DNA from: Physocladia obscura
Taxonomy: Eukaryota; Chytridiomycota; Chytridiomycetes; Chytridiales; Chytriomycetaceae
Length of the DNA stretch: 15,268 nt
Reading direction: 5' to 3'
Assembly (NCBI GenBank): GCA_027596945.1
Contig: JADGJH010000692.1
Location: 1 to 15,268, forward strand
Position 1 is the first letter of the stretch. The number at the start of each line of letters is the position of its first letter. The position numbers and the translations under genes were made by a program. The notes beneath the pieces are model-generated. The model saw nothing but the letters and a program-made list of their open reading frames with translations, was not told where the DNA came from and ran no database searches. Positions 1 to 8,344 of the stretch are shown here, in pieces.

Positions 1-200
1 TTAAGCAGCTACATTGTAAAACACTGACAATGACAACAAGGTGCTGAACAAACTAACCATATATGTTCAATGCTGACACAACTAGTTTGTGACAGCAGAA
101 GCAGCAGTACAAGACTGGCTCCTTACTTTGGGAACTTGAGCTATTTTTTGGATCTTTTCTAAAGAAAGCAAAAAGGGAAAATGACCCCAAAAAGTGGTAA

Positions 201-845
201 TCACTAATCAAGTGAAAGCATGGAGAATTTGAAATGAACTGATTAGGCATGAAAAAAGCTATAAGAAGGCTGTTGGATTTTGACTTTTGAAAAACATTCT
301 AAAATAAAGAACTCTCTACCCAAAACTACTATCAAGCTTAAGGCTCACAACAATAATCAGTCTTACATTCAAAAATCAACAATTAGCATGTTTAGCTAAT
401 ACAATTGATGCAAAATTAATGTTCACTCAACCTGCCTCAGCAAAGTGACTTAACTCTAACCATGGCAGCAAGAACACCAGATATGACAGCATTCTCAGAT
501 TCTGACCATGCTGGATGTGCAGAAACATGACAATCAACAGAATGCCATATTATATTATTATGTGGTGCTGCTTTAGAAATAACAAGCAAATGCCAACTGA
601 CAGTTTCAGATTCATCATTAAGTGCAGAAACAACAGGAGCTCACTCAACATCCAAAACAGTTCAATGGCTTTGAAATTTCTTATCATGGATAGGATACAC
701 TGAAGGCAAAGATCAATCAAAAGTTTGCCATTTAGATATAAAATATATGCCACTCAGGGAATGCATTTGCAATAGTATTATAAAATTTGTTCACATTTTC
801 AATGCATTTATGCTTGCTGATATTGGCACAAAAGGATTGAGATGA
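201..845 (+). pseudogene. Ty1/copia pol remnant: RT C-terminal part and RNase H
   Basis: In one frame (codons starting at positions divisible by 3), 225-248 reads FEMN-stop-LG, matching the conserved FEMxDLG of copia RT, followed by a degenerate RT tail. From 483 the same frame reads AFSDSDHAGC (489-518), then T-stop-Q-S-T, SSLSAE, VQWL-stop, HLDIKY and FVHIFNAFMLADIGTKGL (786-839). These are the classic copia RNase H blocks: S-D-D-x-AG, T-R-x-S-T, the SxxEAE-like motif and MLADIxTK. Between 483 and 842 the only stops are TGA at 528 and 672. Both sit where the family has Arg, as expected from CGA to TGA change. Around 383-450 a second frame carries RT-tail-like residues (LANTIDAKLMFTQ), so a frameshift separates the two parts. 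The reading ends in TGA at 843-845. It cannot make a functional enzyme. Confidence 0.88.
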
Positions 846-948
846 TGGAAATGGGATTATTGCAGACAATGATGTGGAATTTTAATGCCTGGTGAATCAC
901 CTAGTCAGAGGGAGTGTGCAGACTCAAAGAGTACTGTCAAAATTGACT

Positions 949-972
949 AGGAGAAAGGTGGCAGGAAAGAAG
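949..972 (+). other. Polypurine tract of the retroelement
   Basis: Twenty-two of 24 bases are purines, and the tract ends directly before the TG that opens the LTR. In LTR elements this is the plus-strand primer site used in reverse transcription. Its position between the pol remnant and the LTR supports the element's orientation. Confidence 0.6.
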
Positions 973-973
973 T

Positions 974-1197
974 TGTGTGGAGGAGTTATTTGGTGAGAAA
1001 TTTGAGTGGTGATCAGGGTCTATGTTTTTTCTTGTTCTGAAAAATATATTCACATGCACACCACCTAATTCACTCACCAATCTCATACCTCCACACAGGT
1101 TTTGTGTTATTCTTCTTTATTATAATTAAAAAGGTTCTGAAAAACATATTCACACACACATCACCTGATTCACTCACTGATCTCGTACCTCCACACA
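974..1197 (+). repeat. 3' LTR with 10-bp terminal inverted repeats
   Basis: The segment opens with TGTGTGGAGG (974-983) and closes with the exact reverse complement CCTCCACACA, giving the TG...CA ends of an LTR. The closing motif occurs twice, at 1088-1097 and 1188-1197. The LTR is therefore either 124 bp followed by a duplicated 3' end, or 224 bp with an internal duplication. The only CpG in the segment is at 1184, near its right end. The upstream LTR is not in the window, so no LTR-to-LTR comparison is possible. Confidence 0.75.
1034..1197 (+). repeat. 100-bp-period tandem duplication inside the LTR
   Basis: Positions 1034-1097 and 1134-1197 align base for base at an exact 100-bp offset. 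Both begin GTTCTGAAAAA and end CCTCCACACA. Most differences are transitions. One, CA at 1084 against CG at 1184, is a CpG to CpA change. The 36 bases between the copies are T- and A-rich. The duplication predates much of the mutational decay. Confidence 0.85.
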
Positions 1198-1652
1198 TTA
1201 TTCCCACTCCACAACTAAATAAACCATGTGTCCAGACTATGCACCAAAATTTCCTCCCAGAACAACCCAAACGCGTTACTTTTGGCCAAAAAAAGAAAAA
1301 ACAAAGCAGTATTTCACTTTTCGCGCCTTTCGCAACCACCTGAGCCGCTTCACTGCCACCACCACCACCACCACCGCCATCCAAAACTCTAGCTGCCGCT
1401 TTTGCCACCAGTTTCGCTGTTGTTTTAACATGAAGTTGAGTCGCATTGCAGAGGAATATTGAGTTTTTTTTTCATGTACTTGTGTTTCTGCCCAACTATT
1501 CACAATACTGCTGTGGCGTTAAGTTGTCTTGACAATTCTTAATTTAATTTGTGTATGTGTATATGTGTGTAAAGCATAAGGCATTTTTATCGCAGTTTTA
1601 TTGCGATTTTCACTGTTGCAGCATCAACTTTTTCATATAACAGCAGTAGAAA

Positions 1653-1781
1653 ATGAACAGTGAGGAGGATTTCGGGTCAGAATATCAGGTTTGGGAAAAT
1701 ACTGAGAAGAAAAAATTGAGCCTAGTTTTTTGCACTGGCACTTCAATGCCAGACTCCATTCCATGTATCTATGAATATTGA
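1653..1781 (+). CDS. Possible 42-residue ORF or first exon, unrecognised
   Basis: The ORF begins MNSEEDFGSEYQ and runs 42 codons to TGA. It lies about 200 bp after the CpG-rich block at 1272-1440, and an AATAAA (1879-1884) follows about 100 bp later. CAG|GTTTGG at about 1688 could also be a splice donor, making this a first exon. There is no homology I recognise and no conservation to lean on, so it may well be chance. Confidence 0.15.
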   Translation: MNSEEDFGSEYQVWENTEKKKLSLVFCTGTSMPDSIPCIYEY

Positions 1782-2218
1782 ACTCCAATTACCTGCAATG
1801 CTTGATTATGCAGTGCCAGCGCAAAAGCTTGTGAAAGGGCTGGATGTGTTGTGAAACCATTCTTTGCATTGATCCAAGAATAAAATATGGTGGCAGTAGC
1901 TTCGCATTTAAAACGATGACAAAACATGCTATTCCAGACCCTTGTACAGTCCTGAGCTATTTGTATTCACCAGCCGCAGCATTAACAGCGCCGGTGGGTT
2001 TTCAAAATGAAGCGAATTCAAGGAGGTCATGTTGGGGCAATTACATATAGAGTGAAAATAGCGATTTGAACTGGGAATATTGGGCATAACAAGCAGTTGT
2101 TGCGAATTGATTTTGGTTATTTACTTTTCTCTTTTTTTTTTTTTTTGTCTGTTCATTTATTCTTTTGAGGCGAAATATTGGTCTTATAATTATTATTAGT
2201 TTATTCAACCCTCCAACC

Positions 2219-2374
2219 ATGTCGAAAAATTTTTTCGGTGGGCTGTTCACTAAAAACTGTATTCGACCATTATTGCGAGCCTTCCGGTCTTGTAACAATA
2301 TTTTAACGCAAAAGGTCAATTCAATCAAGTCGAAAAATCGGTATTTGATTCTGTTCTTTAAATCACAGAAATAA
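2219..2374 (+). CDS. Possible 51-residue ORF, unrecognised
   Basis: The ORF starts at ATG 2219 as MSKNFFGGLFTKNCIRPL and stops with TAA at 2372-2374, overlapping an AATAAA. The N-terminus is basic and has no acidic residue, as in many mitochondrial presequences, but the ORF is short. No family is recognised. Codon content alone does not separate it from chance. Confidence 0.17.
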   Translation: MSKNFFGGLFTKNCIRPLLRAFRSCNNILTQKVNSIKSKNRYLILFFKSQK

Positions 2375-2745
2375 ATCAAAAAAAGGGGATAAATAATCGC
2401 AGTATATGCGCACTATGAATACAACACCGAAATCTACTCAATCTTCTTAATTAAAGGAGACGGCGCGGAGAAAATTCCAATGTCTCTGTTCTTAATAAAC
2501 AACTATTTGGGTGGAGTCAAAACAAACACCACAATTATTTCCTCGCCATTTAAATCATTAACGATTACCAAGATATAGCGCAAAGCAGAATCAGACGAAA
2601 TAATATCAGTAAAAAATAATATAATAATAAAAAACTTCTTTTCCTGCTTCATTCCCATAAAACTTCGTTGCACGAAAACACCCAGACTACTTTCTCTCTC
2701 AAGCACACACACGTACACACATATATCACTCCGTTGTTATAGCAA

Positions 2746-3562
2746 ATGAGATCCTTAAGATCGATTCGCAAAAGTTTTGTGAATTAGTTCACTTCTGCTA
2801 CCCTATCCAACTTTTAAACAGCTCTCTCCCCTCGAAAAACAGGCCCACCGAAATCAACGCGTCTCTATTTAGCAGAACCAATCGCAGTTTCACTTTTTCG
2901 CGACCCAAACACAAACACTCTTCGAATGGCACCCTGCAATACACCCAAAACATCAGTCGAATCCCTCATCGAAGCAGCAATCTCCGAAATTCTCGACTGT
3001 TTTAACGCCTCGCTACCACCGCCACCACCACCGCAATCTTCATCTTCATTGTCTTCGTCATCGTCGCCGCCGAATCGAAAAGTCCACGTAGACCGTTTGA
3101 TTTATTGCTTGACGGGCATCCTATTCACCCACTCATCTCCGAACCCGTTTGGCGGACGGCGATCTAATCTCGGCTACTGGGTCTACAATGGAACCACGGT
3201 GTGCGATCTCATCAATTTCATCGTCGGTGCAGCGTATCGTGCGTATATGGGCATGAAAGGGCGGCAGGGGTTGGATGCGGTTGTGGTTGGTGTGAATCGC
3301 GTGCTAGAGTTACATGATATGGTGGTGGTGGTGATAGGAGCGGAAAGATTGAGTGATGGTACTGGTGGTAGTGGTGGTGTGAACAAAAATCTGACTGATG
3401 AGCTTGTATTACGAGGAATGAATCGGTCTAATCATGTTGAATTTTACAGAGTTTCATGGATTCCTGAACATTTGAGATTGTCGGGTGTTCCTGATGATGC
3501 AATAGATTTAAATGCTGTTTATTTTACGGCGAGGGACGTTCAGAGAAGAATTGATTCGGAGT

Positions 3563-3564
<2 letters not shown>
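2746..3564 (+). CDS. Gene 1: unknown-family protein, two exons, 249 aa, paralogue of gene 2
   Basis: The exon pair is 2746-2773 and 2843-3564. The long open frame has an ATG at 2926, but the homology with gene 2 extends in frame 27 codons upstream of it (PPKSTRLYLAEP) to a CAG acceptor at 2842, so that ATG is internal. The start at 2746 is chosen because AAATGAGAT precedes both paralogues' introns at matching distances, and the phase (1) agrees. The donor GTTTTG is weak. Features of the 249 aa product: Pro6 and Ser-rich run at residues 68-86; core DRLIYCLTGILF at 93-104; FGG...GYWVYNGTT at 112-128; GLDAVV...NRVLELH at 152-167; a Val/Gly-rich insert at 169-188; LRGMNRSNH at 199-207; LNAVYF at 232-237. 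About 72% of residues 92-167 match gene 2. No signal peptide or membrane segment is obvious. I do not recognise the family and assign no function. Confidence 0.8.
2774..2842 (+). other. Intron of gene 1 (69 bp, phase 1)
   Basis: GTTTTG...AAACAG. The acceptor is placed by alignment with gene 2, where the corresponding CAG is followed by the same reading. The frame upstream of it meets TAA at 2815, so an intron or another upstream exon is required. The donor is non-consensus, so the 5' splice site is the uncertain part. Confidence 0.55.

Positions 3565-3565
<1 letters not shown>

Positions 3566-3593
<28 letters not shown>
3566..3593 (+). repeat. Run of 28 T directly after the gene 1 stop codon
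   Basis: An uninterrupted T28 begins two bases after the TGA stop. With the preceding GTGAGT and the following AG it imitates a 35-bp intron, but gene 2 ends at the matching residue, so the stop is taken as real. The run is the longest homopolymer in the window and its length is prone to sequencing error. Confidence 0.9.
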
Positions 3594-3693
3594 AGGTTGT
3601 TTACCTTTTTTTTTCATCCGTTTCCCACCCCTATCTTTGCAACACAGAACTTTTTGATAACGATATCCAAACTATATGCTTAAGTATCAGCAA

Positions 3694-3708
3694 AATAAAA
3701 GCGAGTTC
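3694..3708 (+). terminator. Polyadenylation signal of gene 1 with shared GCGAGTTC element
   Basis: AATAAA (3694-3699), then one A and GCGAGTTC (3701-3708), lies 130 bp after the stop. The same AATAAA-GCGAGTTC arrangement follows gene 2 at 7582-7595. Conservation in otherwise diverged 3' DNA suggests a functional 3'-end signal, or at least the retained end of the duplicated unit. Confidence 0.6.
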
Positions 3709-6280
3709 GTGGTGAAATATGAAAGTGTCTTCTTCCAACTCCAAACGTACATATATCGAATCTGCGATTTTGCCTAAAAACCGCTAATGGAATCAAATGC
3801 AAAATTTCACTATAATTCGCAGTACACGATGATTTTTTACCGCCTATGGATCATGGACGGGATTACTGCTAACTTTTTTTTTTTCGTCCTACACCCACCA
3901 TCCATCAATATTTGCAGACGGATTCAACTGACTGATGAGAAAATTATTTATCGATTGCGATTATTTAATTCGTATCGAGATGCGTTGTTTTGGGGAAAAA
4001 AATTGTGATTGATGTGCCATCCGCTACCGATATTATTCGAAATCAATACACTCATTTTTGGGTTAGTATATTTTTTTCTCGCACCTTTGGATGAGTTTGG
4101 ACTGGTGGTAATCTTTTGGTGAAAGAAGCCAGCTTTCTATTGAATGGATTTACCAAGAAGGAAACAAACAAAAAAATAAGGCTACTCAGCCATTATTATT
4201 GGCAGGTATTTCAAAACTATCTCAATGCACCTTTATATATACAACATGTCTTATTGTCAAATTCAAACTCCGTGAAAATGAATGGACGATATTTGTAACA
4301 ACACAACGCGTTGTTTTTTTGTTTTTTTGTTTTTTTGTTTCTGATTCGTTTAAAGGTCTCTATTTCTTTCCCACAGCTGTCGGGTCTTGCCTTAATACAA
4401 ATATGAGTTGTTGTATAGCAATCTTTGATGCAACGCCTGTGACTTCGTGCTTTACTGGTTAGGATTCGTATTTGTACTTGCGAAAAACTATTCAAGTGAG
4501 TCGATCGAAGGAGATAGAAACGTAAAGACGCGGAATAGTTTCTCAAATAGGTTGAATATGTTTCAAGTTTCTTTTGGAAATCGATCACTGTTTATTCTGC
4601 CAAAAGTCGTAGTAGATGGGTTTTGGAATATTATTCGCCAGTGCTTGAATAAAGCTATGTAAAAGTTCTCGCTACATCTCCGCAAACTTTAAACTACTCG
4701 AATGATCTTTGTACGGTGCTACTTGCGTGTATATCGCAGTGAATGATTCGTCAGTTAAATTGGAATATTGTTGATGGTCCTTTTTTTTTTTTTTTTTGGG
4801 TTTTTGATTTTCCATTCACTTCAACTGCTTCGATTGCATGTAGAATATGGGAGCGTAAAACTCATAAACGATGGAGAACTGCAGCTTTGTACTTTTATTG
4901 AGCAATTTGGATCGACCATTTATAATTGTTCTGACCATTGGTTCTATGCCATCGACCGAATGCAGCATTTCGATACTGAATGCGTAACGCAATTTCTTTA
5001 ACAAATCTTCGCAGTTTCGGTTTTGTTGTCTTTGAAGAACAAACCACTCAATCTCGTTATAACACCATTCTCGCATAATATTATGCACATTTCTAGATTT
5101 CTATCAATATTTGAAGGCTATCGTTTATAACGAAGGACAGTCGAAATTCATGACGATCTTTTAAAAAGTTGTGATCGATGTTTTTCGCCTAAGAAACAAC
5201 AGCAGAATAACAGCGAAAAGGAAGATCGCTAATTTGTTTGTTCAAATATTCGTTACAAGCGGTATATTTTTTTTTCTTGCTTTGTGTTGGGTCGGTTGTT
5301 GCCATCTGTATGCTGACACAATGTGATTATTGTCTGGCACTTCTTAGTCCTCAAAAGTACAATTCGCAGCGTATTTTTTAAGCGACTGTTTCTAATGAAT
5401 CTCGTTTGCTTTTTGGTCATCGACTTTCAAGCAGAGTTTGTATAAAATAACAGGAACAGGAGAACTTCAAACAAAATACAAGCAAGCGTCAAAAAATATA
5501 TGACCGCGTATTGACCCGGTATTCACTTTATTCTCAATTTCGAAGTACCCTTGAAGTGTCATGGTGACTACTGCAACTGTTGCTGCCTTCCATTTCTGGT
5601 AACACAACGCAACTTTTCTTTTACATTTTGGGCACGTTTGTTCAGCGAGTTCAAGACAACATCCAGACGATACCTTCTTTTGGAGTCAAACAAGAATTCG
5701 AAAAAATTTAAGGCGGCATGGGGACTCAGATACTATGCGAAGTAGCGGTAGCATGCTGGCAAAGTAACGCTCCTAATTTAGTTGTTTGTCGGCAAAAAAG
5801 AAAAACCTTTCAGGGCATCGTGGTATTTGAATATTTCGTTTAGATTTGGGAAATCGAATCTATTGATTACTTTATATTCGTCACCTAAAACTCATTCATA
5901 TCAATTGATATTTCTGAATTTACGCTTTCGCAAGTCTCTTGAAAGGTACTTTAAGCTTGATGCTCCAGTTGTTTTGACCATTCTGGTGAAGACTTTGATG
6001 TCTTTTTAAGAAATTTTCATAATTCACATTCACATCACTTGGCAAAATCATTTTCTCTACTTCAATTATTTGACAAAACTTTTTCCTAACTCACAGCTAG
6101 CAATTTTTAATATTCAGCTAGATACCCTCGGTTTGCAGTAAATCTTCAACTTATGTGAAAGTGATAGCTCGTTTCCAATTAAATTAAATCAATAAAAGAA
6201 ATTTCATTAAAAGAGTATGAATTTTATAATTTTTTTGAAGTGGAAATTTTGAAAATTTGGTTGAGAATGGATTCATTTAC
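3709..6280. other. AT-rich intergenic DNA between the paralogues
   Basis: No ORF here shows a recognisable domain. The visible structure is three perfect 8-bp GT7 units (4313-4336), T17 at 4781-4797, many shorter T tracts and a 14-bp palindrome GCATAATATTATGC (5073-5086). ORFs of 60-90 codons occur on both strands but run through T tracts, lack conserved motifs and overlap each other, so I treat them as chance. I found no remnant of a third copy of the gene 1/gene 2 family. Confidence 0.5.
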
Positions 6281-6387
6281 CTTTTGAATCCCAATTTCTC
6301 TTGAAACCAAGAAGCCCATAAAGCCAAATGCTCACTTGAGCTCTCATTTTATGTTGCTGATTGAGCCATTGGTCCAATTTTCTCAAT
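6281..6387 (-). other. Exon-like fragment of unknown origin, flanked by splice signals
   Basis: On the minus strand an acceptor-like TTTTAG is followed by 107 nt that are open in one frame only. They encode a Trp-rich stretch of 35 residues containing LDQWLNQQHK, IWLYGLLGF and KRNWDSK. A good donor G|GTAAAT comes next. The surrounding 6172-6415 contains no CpG, as in the retroelement at the left end. No neighbouring exon is seen, so it may be a stray piece of a transposon or gene. A 35-codon open frame can also arise by chance. Confidence 0.25.
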
Positions 6388-6822
6388 CTAAAACATAGGT
6401 GTTAAAAAAGATAAACGATGGGGGAAAAATGAAATCAACAGCATACAAACACTTTAATTCAGTGTGATTAATTTATTGTTTTTCGAGAATGTTTATAAAT
6501 TCCGTTTCTGTTTCTTGTTCGTGACAACGAGAAAAACTAAACAAAAAACTCAGGTGGAGCCAAACAAATGCCCAAAAACACCCTTATTTGAAAATAAAAC
6601 GGCCATGCGAGCTACACAGATAATCGCAACTTGATTTCTATGAGAAAAAACGGCAATGCAAAATACTTGCCGGAAAAAAAAGAATCTGCAAAGTATCGAA
6701 CTAAATTTTAATATTGTGCAGAAACAGCTGAGCAGACTGTCACCAAATCTTCAATAGACATCGGAGACAAATTCATTCAGCCGATCCATAGCTAAAGGCT
6801 CCTTTAACTTCGTAAGCGCCAA
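6388..6822. other. Intergenic region upstream of gene 2
   Basis: AT-rich DNA with no recognisable coding content, presumably including the gene 2 promoter. I could not find a motif shared with the upstream region of gene 1 beyond the AAATGAGAT around the start codons. No clear TATA element stands out at a fixed distance. Confidence 0.4.
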
Positions 6823-7524
6823 ATGAGATATTCAACTACGTTGTTGAACCGATCTGGTAAATTCCGCATGAGCTCAATAACCAAAAAATTTTCCCACCAC
6901 TAAACTAGAAGTTTTTATTCAGGTCCGCCGAAATCGACTCGCTTGTATTTGTCTGAACCAGTACCAGTTTCAATTTCTCGTGATGAGGAGTCAAACAAAA
7001 TCTCAGTGACACCATGCGCTGCGACAATTTCATTAGACGAATTGTGTGATAGTGGAGTCACTAAAGTTCTTCAATGTTTTAAGGCGTCTAGTGTTCACCC
7101 TGATAGACTTATTTATTGCTTGACCGGGATTTTGTTCAGCTGCTCGTCTCCAGATCCATTTGGTGGGCCAAAGTCAAACCCTGGTTATTGGGTCTATGAA
7201 GGGACGACAGCGGCGGACCTCATAAATTTCATAATTAATTCTGCGTATAAGACGTACTTGGGATGGAAAGGCCGATTTGGATTGGACGCGGTTGTTCTCA
7301 ATGCAAATCGCGTGTTGGACCTTCATAACGAGGCGGGAATCAACAAAAAATTGGCAGACGAGCTTGTTCTTCGCGGGATGAACAGATCTAATCATCGTGA
7401 ATTTCGCAGGGCTACTATGATTCCTCAAAATTTGCGTTTTTTTGGAGTTTCAGATGAGGCTGAGGATTTAAATGCCGTATATTTTACGATGCAGGACATT
7501 CGGAGCAGATTCAAGTTGGACTAA
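6823..7524 (+). CDS. Gene 2: unknown-family protein, two exons, 211 aa, paralogue of gene 1
   Basis: The exons are 6823-6856 and 6923-7524. The open frame of exon 2 has no usable ATG at its start, and its first residues (PPKSTRLYLSEP) follow a CAG acceptor. The upstream ATG at 6823 gives MRYSTTLLNRS, then G|GTAAAT, a strong donor in the required phase 1, and a 66-bp intron. The product of 211 aa contains DRLIYCLTGILF (72-83), FGG...GYWVYEGTT (91-107), GLDAVV...NRVLDLH (131-146), LADELVLRGMNRSNH (155-169) and LNAVYF (194-199). It lacks the Pro/Ser run and the Val/Gly insert of gene 1, so it is probably closer to the ancestral length. No catalytic motif, signal peptide or membrane helix is evident. 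The pair arose by duplication about 4.1 kb apart in direct orientation. The family is unknown to me. Confidence 0.85.
6857..6922 (+). other. Intron of gene 2 (66 bp, phase 1)
   Basis: GTAAAT donor, an ACTAAAC branch-like sequence about 22 bp from the end, and TTTTTATTCAG acceptor. The position and phase equal those proposed for gene 1. Splicing joins codon G|GT (Gly) in frame. Confidence 0.8.
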
Positions 7525-7581
7525 ATTCTGGACACACATCTAGGATTTCGTTAATATCCTCTGTAAACTTGATAATGAGTC

Positions 7582-7595
7582 AATAAAGCGAGTTC
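7582..7595 (+). terminator. Polyadenylation signal of gene 2 with shared GCGAGTTC element
   Basis: AATAAA (7582-7587) is followed at once by GCGAGTTC (7588-7595), 58 bp after the stop codon. It matches the element behind gene 1 apart from one A. Confidence 0.65.
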
Positions 7596-8340
7596 ACATT
7601 GTCACATGAAGTTCAGCTCAATCAATATCAAAATCAATTCTCTGAAAGATTTCAAACGACTTCTTGTAGCAAATATGTACTGCTGAAGAAGTAAGTTAAA
7701 TTTTAGTATATAGTTTATCAATCTTTTTTGAGTCCAGTTGGTTGTTTAAATTATTCTTACTTACTTTTGTTTGGAACGCGTATATATACTTCCATTGTCT
7801 TATTCCACACGAACATATCAACCATTGTAAGTGTTTATATGCTCTTTCCGCTTGAGCGAAGTCGTCAAGGTTGATCGAGTGCGCTATTATCTCCGTTTGT
7901 TCATTTTCATTCTTGTCAACGGATTTCGAAAACGGAAATTGCTGAGAATTTAAAGAATAGAATATTCGATACGACGAAGCCTTGCACTGCTTGGGATCAT
8001 TCCCTCTGCGTAATTTCATCAGCTACTGGGTGGTTGATTTACTAAAACGAATGCCGCTTAAAGCTAGAAAATAATTGCGAACAAATAGTGACGAAAGTTA
8101 ACTTTTGTAAGTCCCAATATACGCGGCCGTTCGCAATTTTTTATTTCTACCTCCGAGTTACTTCTCTTTCATTCATTAAATTCCGCATAAAATCGTTGAA
8201 TGAATCACACGAAAATGTTGTGATAATTTTGCAGGACAGTCTATTCGTTCAGCTTCAAAATTTTCGACCGCTAGCATTCAGGAGATTTCCGAGGGATAAG
8301 CAATCGTAACCATATTAGTATACCTGAAAAGTTCGAACAT
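7596..8340. other. Intergenic DNA without recognised features
   Basis: There is no ORF with a recognisable domain on either strand. A 107-codon minus-strand ORF (7696-8019) has no motif, no matching splice context and ordinary intergenic base composition. I could not align this stretch convincingly to the repeat units that follow. Confidence 0.45.
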
Positions 8341-8344
8341 AGAA

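Larger units (their letters stand above)
1..1197 (+). mobile_element. 3' part of a decayed Ty1/copia LTR retrotransposon, cut by the window edge
   Basis: The order reverse transcriptase end, RNase H, polypurine tract and 3' LTR, with no integrase after RT, is that of the Ty1/copia group. The element reads on the + strand and its 5' half lies outside the window. It is dead: the pol frame carries stops and at least one frame change between about 330 and 483. No CpG occurs in positions 1-1183, whereas the DNA beyond 1272 is CpG-rich. This fits long-term cytosine methylation and deamination, or a RIP-like process, acting on the repeat only (inference). The 5-bp target duplication cannot be checked because the 5' end is missing. 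The family assignment is firm; the exact 3' border (1097 or 1197) is less so. Confidence 0.88.
1198..2745. other. Intergenic region between the retroelement and gene 1
   Basis: Normal CpG returns abruptly at 1272, and the first 180 bases after that are locally CpG-rich (ACGCG, TCGCGCC and others). The region contains a CCA repeat (1356-1375), T15 at 2132-2146 and two small ORFs described separately. A pyrimidine-rich stretch with CA repeats lies just before gene 1 (about 2690-2720) and may be part of its promoter. I see no convincing larger gene. An antisense ORF at 1070-1408 translates the CCA repeat as polyglycine and looks fortuitous. Confidence 0.5.

Noticed and set aside
1070..1408. 112-codon minus ORF with a polyglycine run
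   Set aside because: The run comes from the CCA/GGT simple repeat at 1356-1375, and the rest crosses the LTR end. No conserved content.
2926..2928. ATG taken as the start of gene 1
   Set aside because: The protein similarity to gene 2 continues in frame for 27 codons upstream to a matching splice acceptor, so this Met is internal.
5073..5086. 14-bp perfect palindrome GCATAATATTATGC
   Set aside because: A single AT-rich palindrome of this length is expected by chance in a window this size, and it has no partner or nearby gene.
4217..5088. Minus ORFs of 90-123 codons between the paralogues
   Set aside because: They run through T tracts read as Lys repeats, carry no recognisable motif and overlap + strand ORFs of equal quality.
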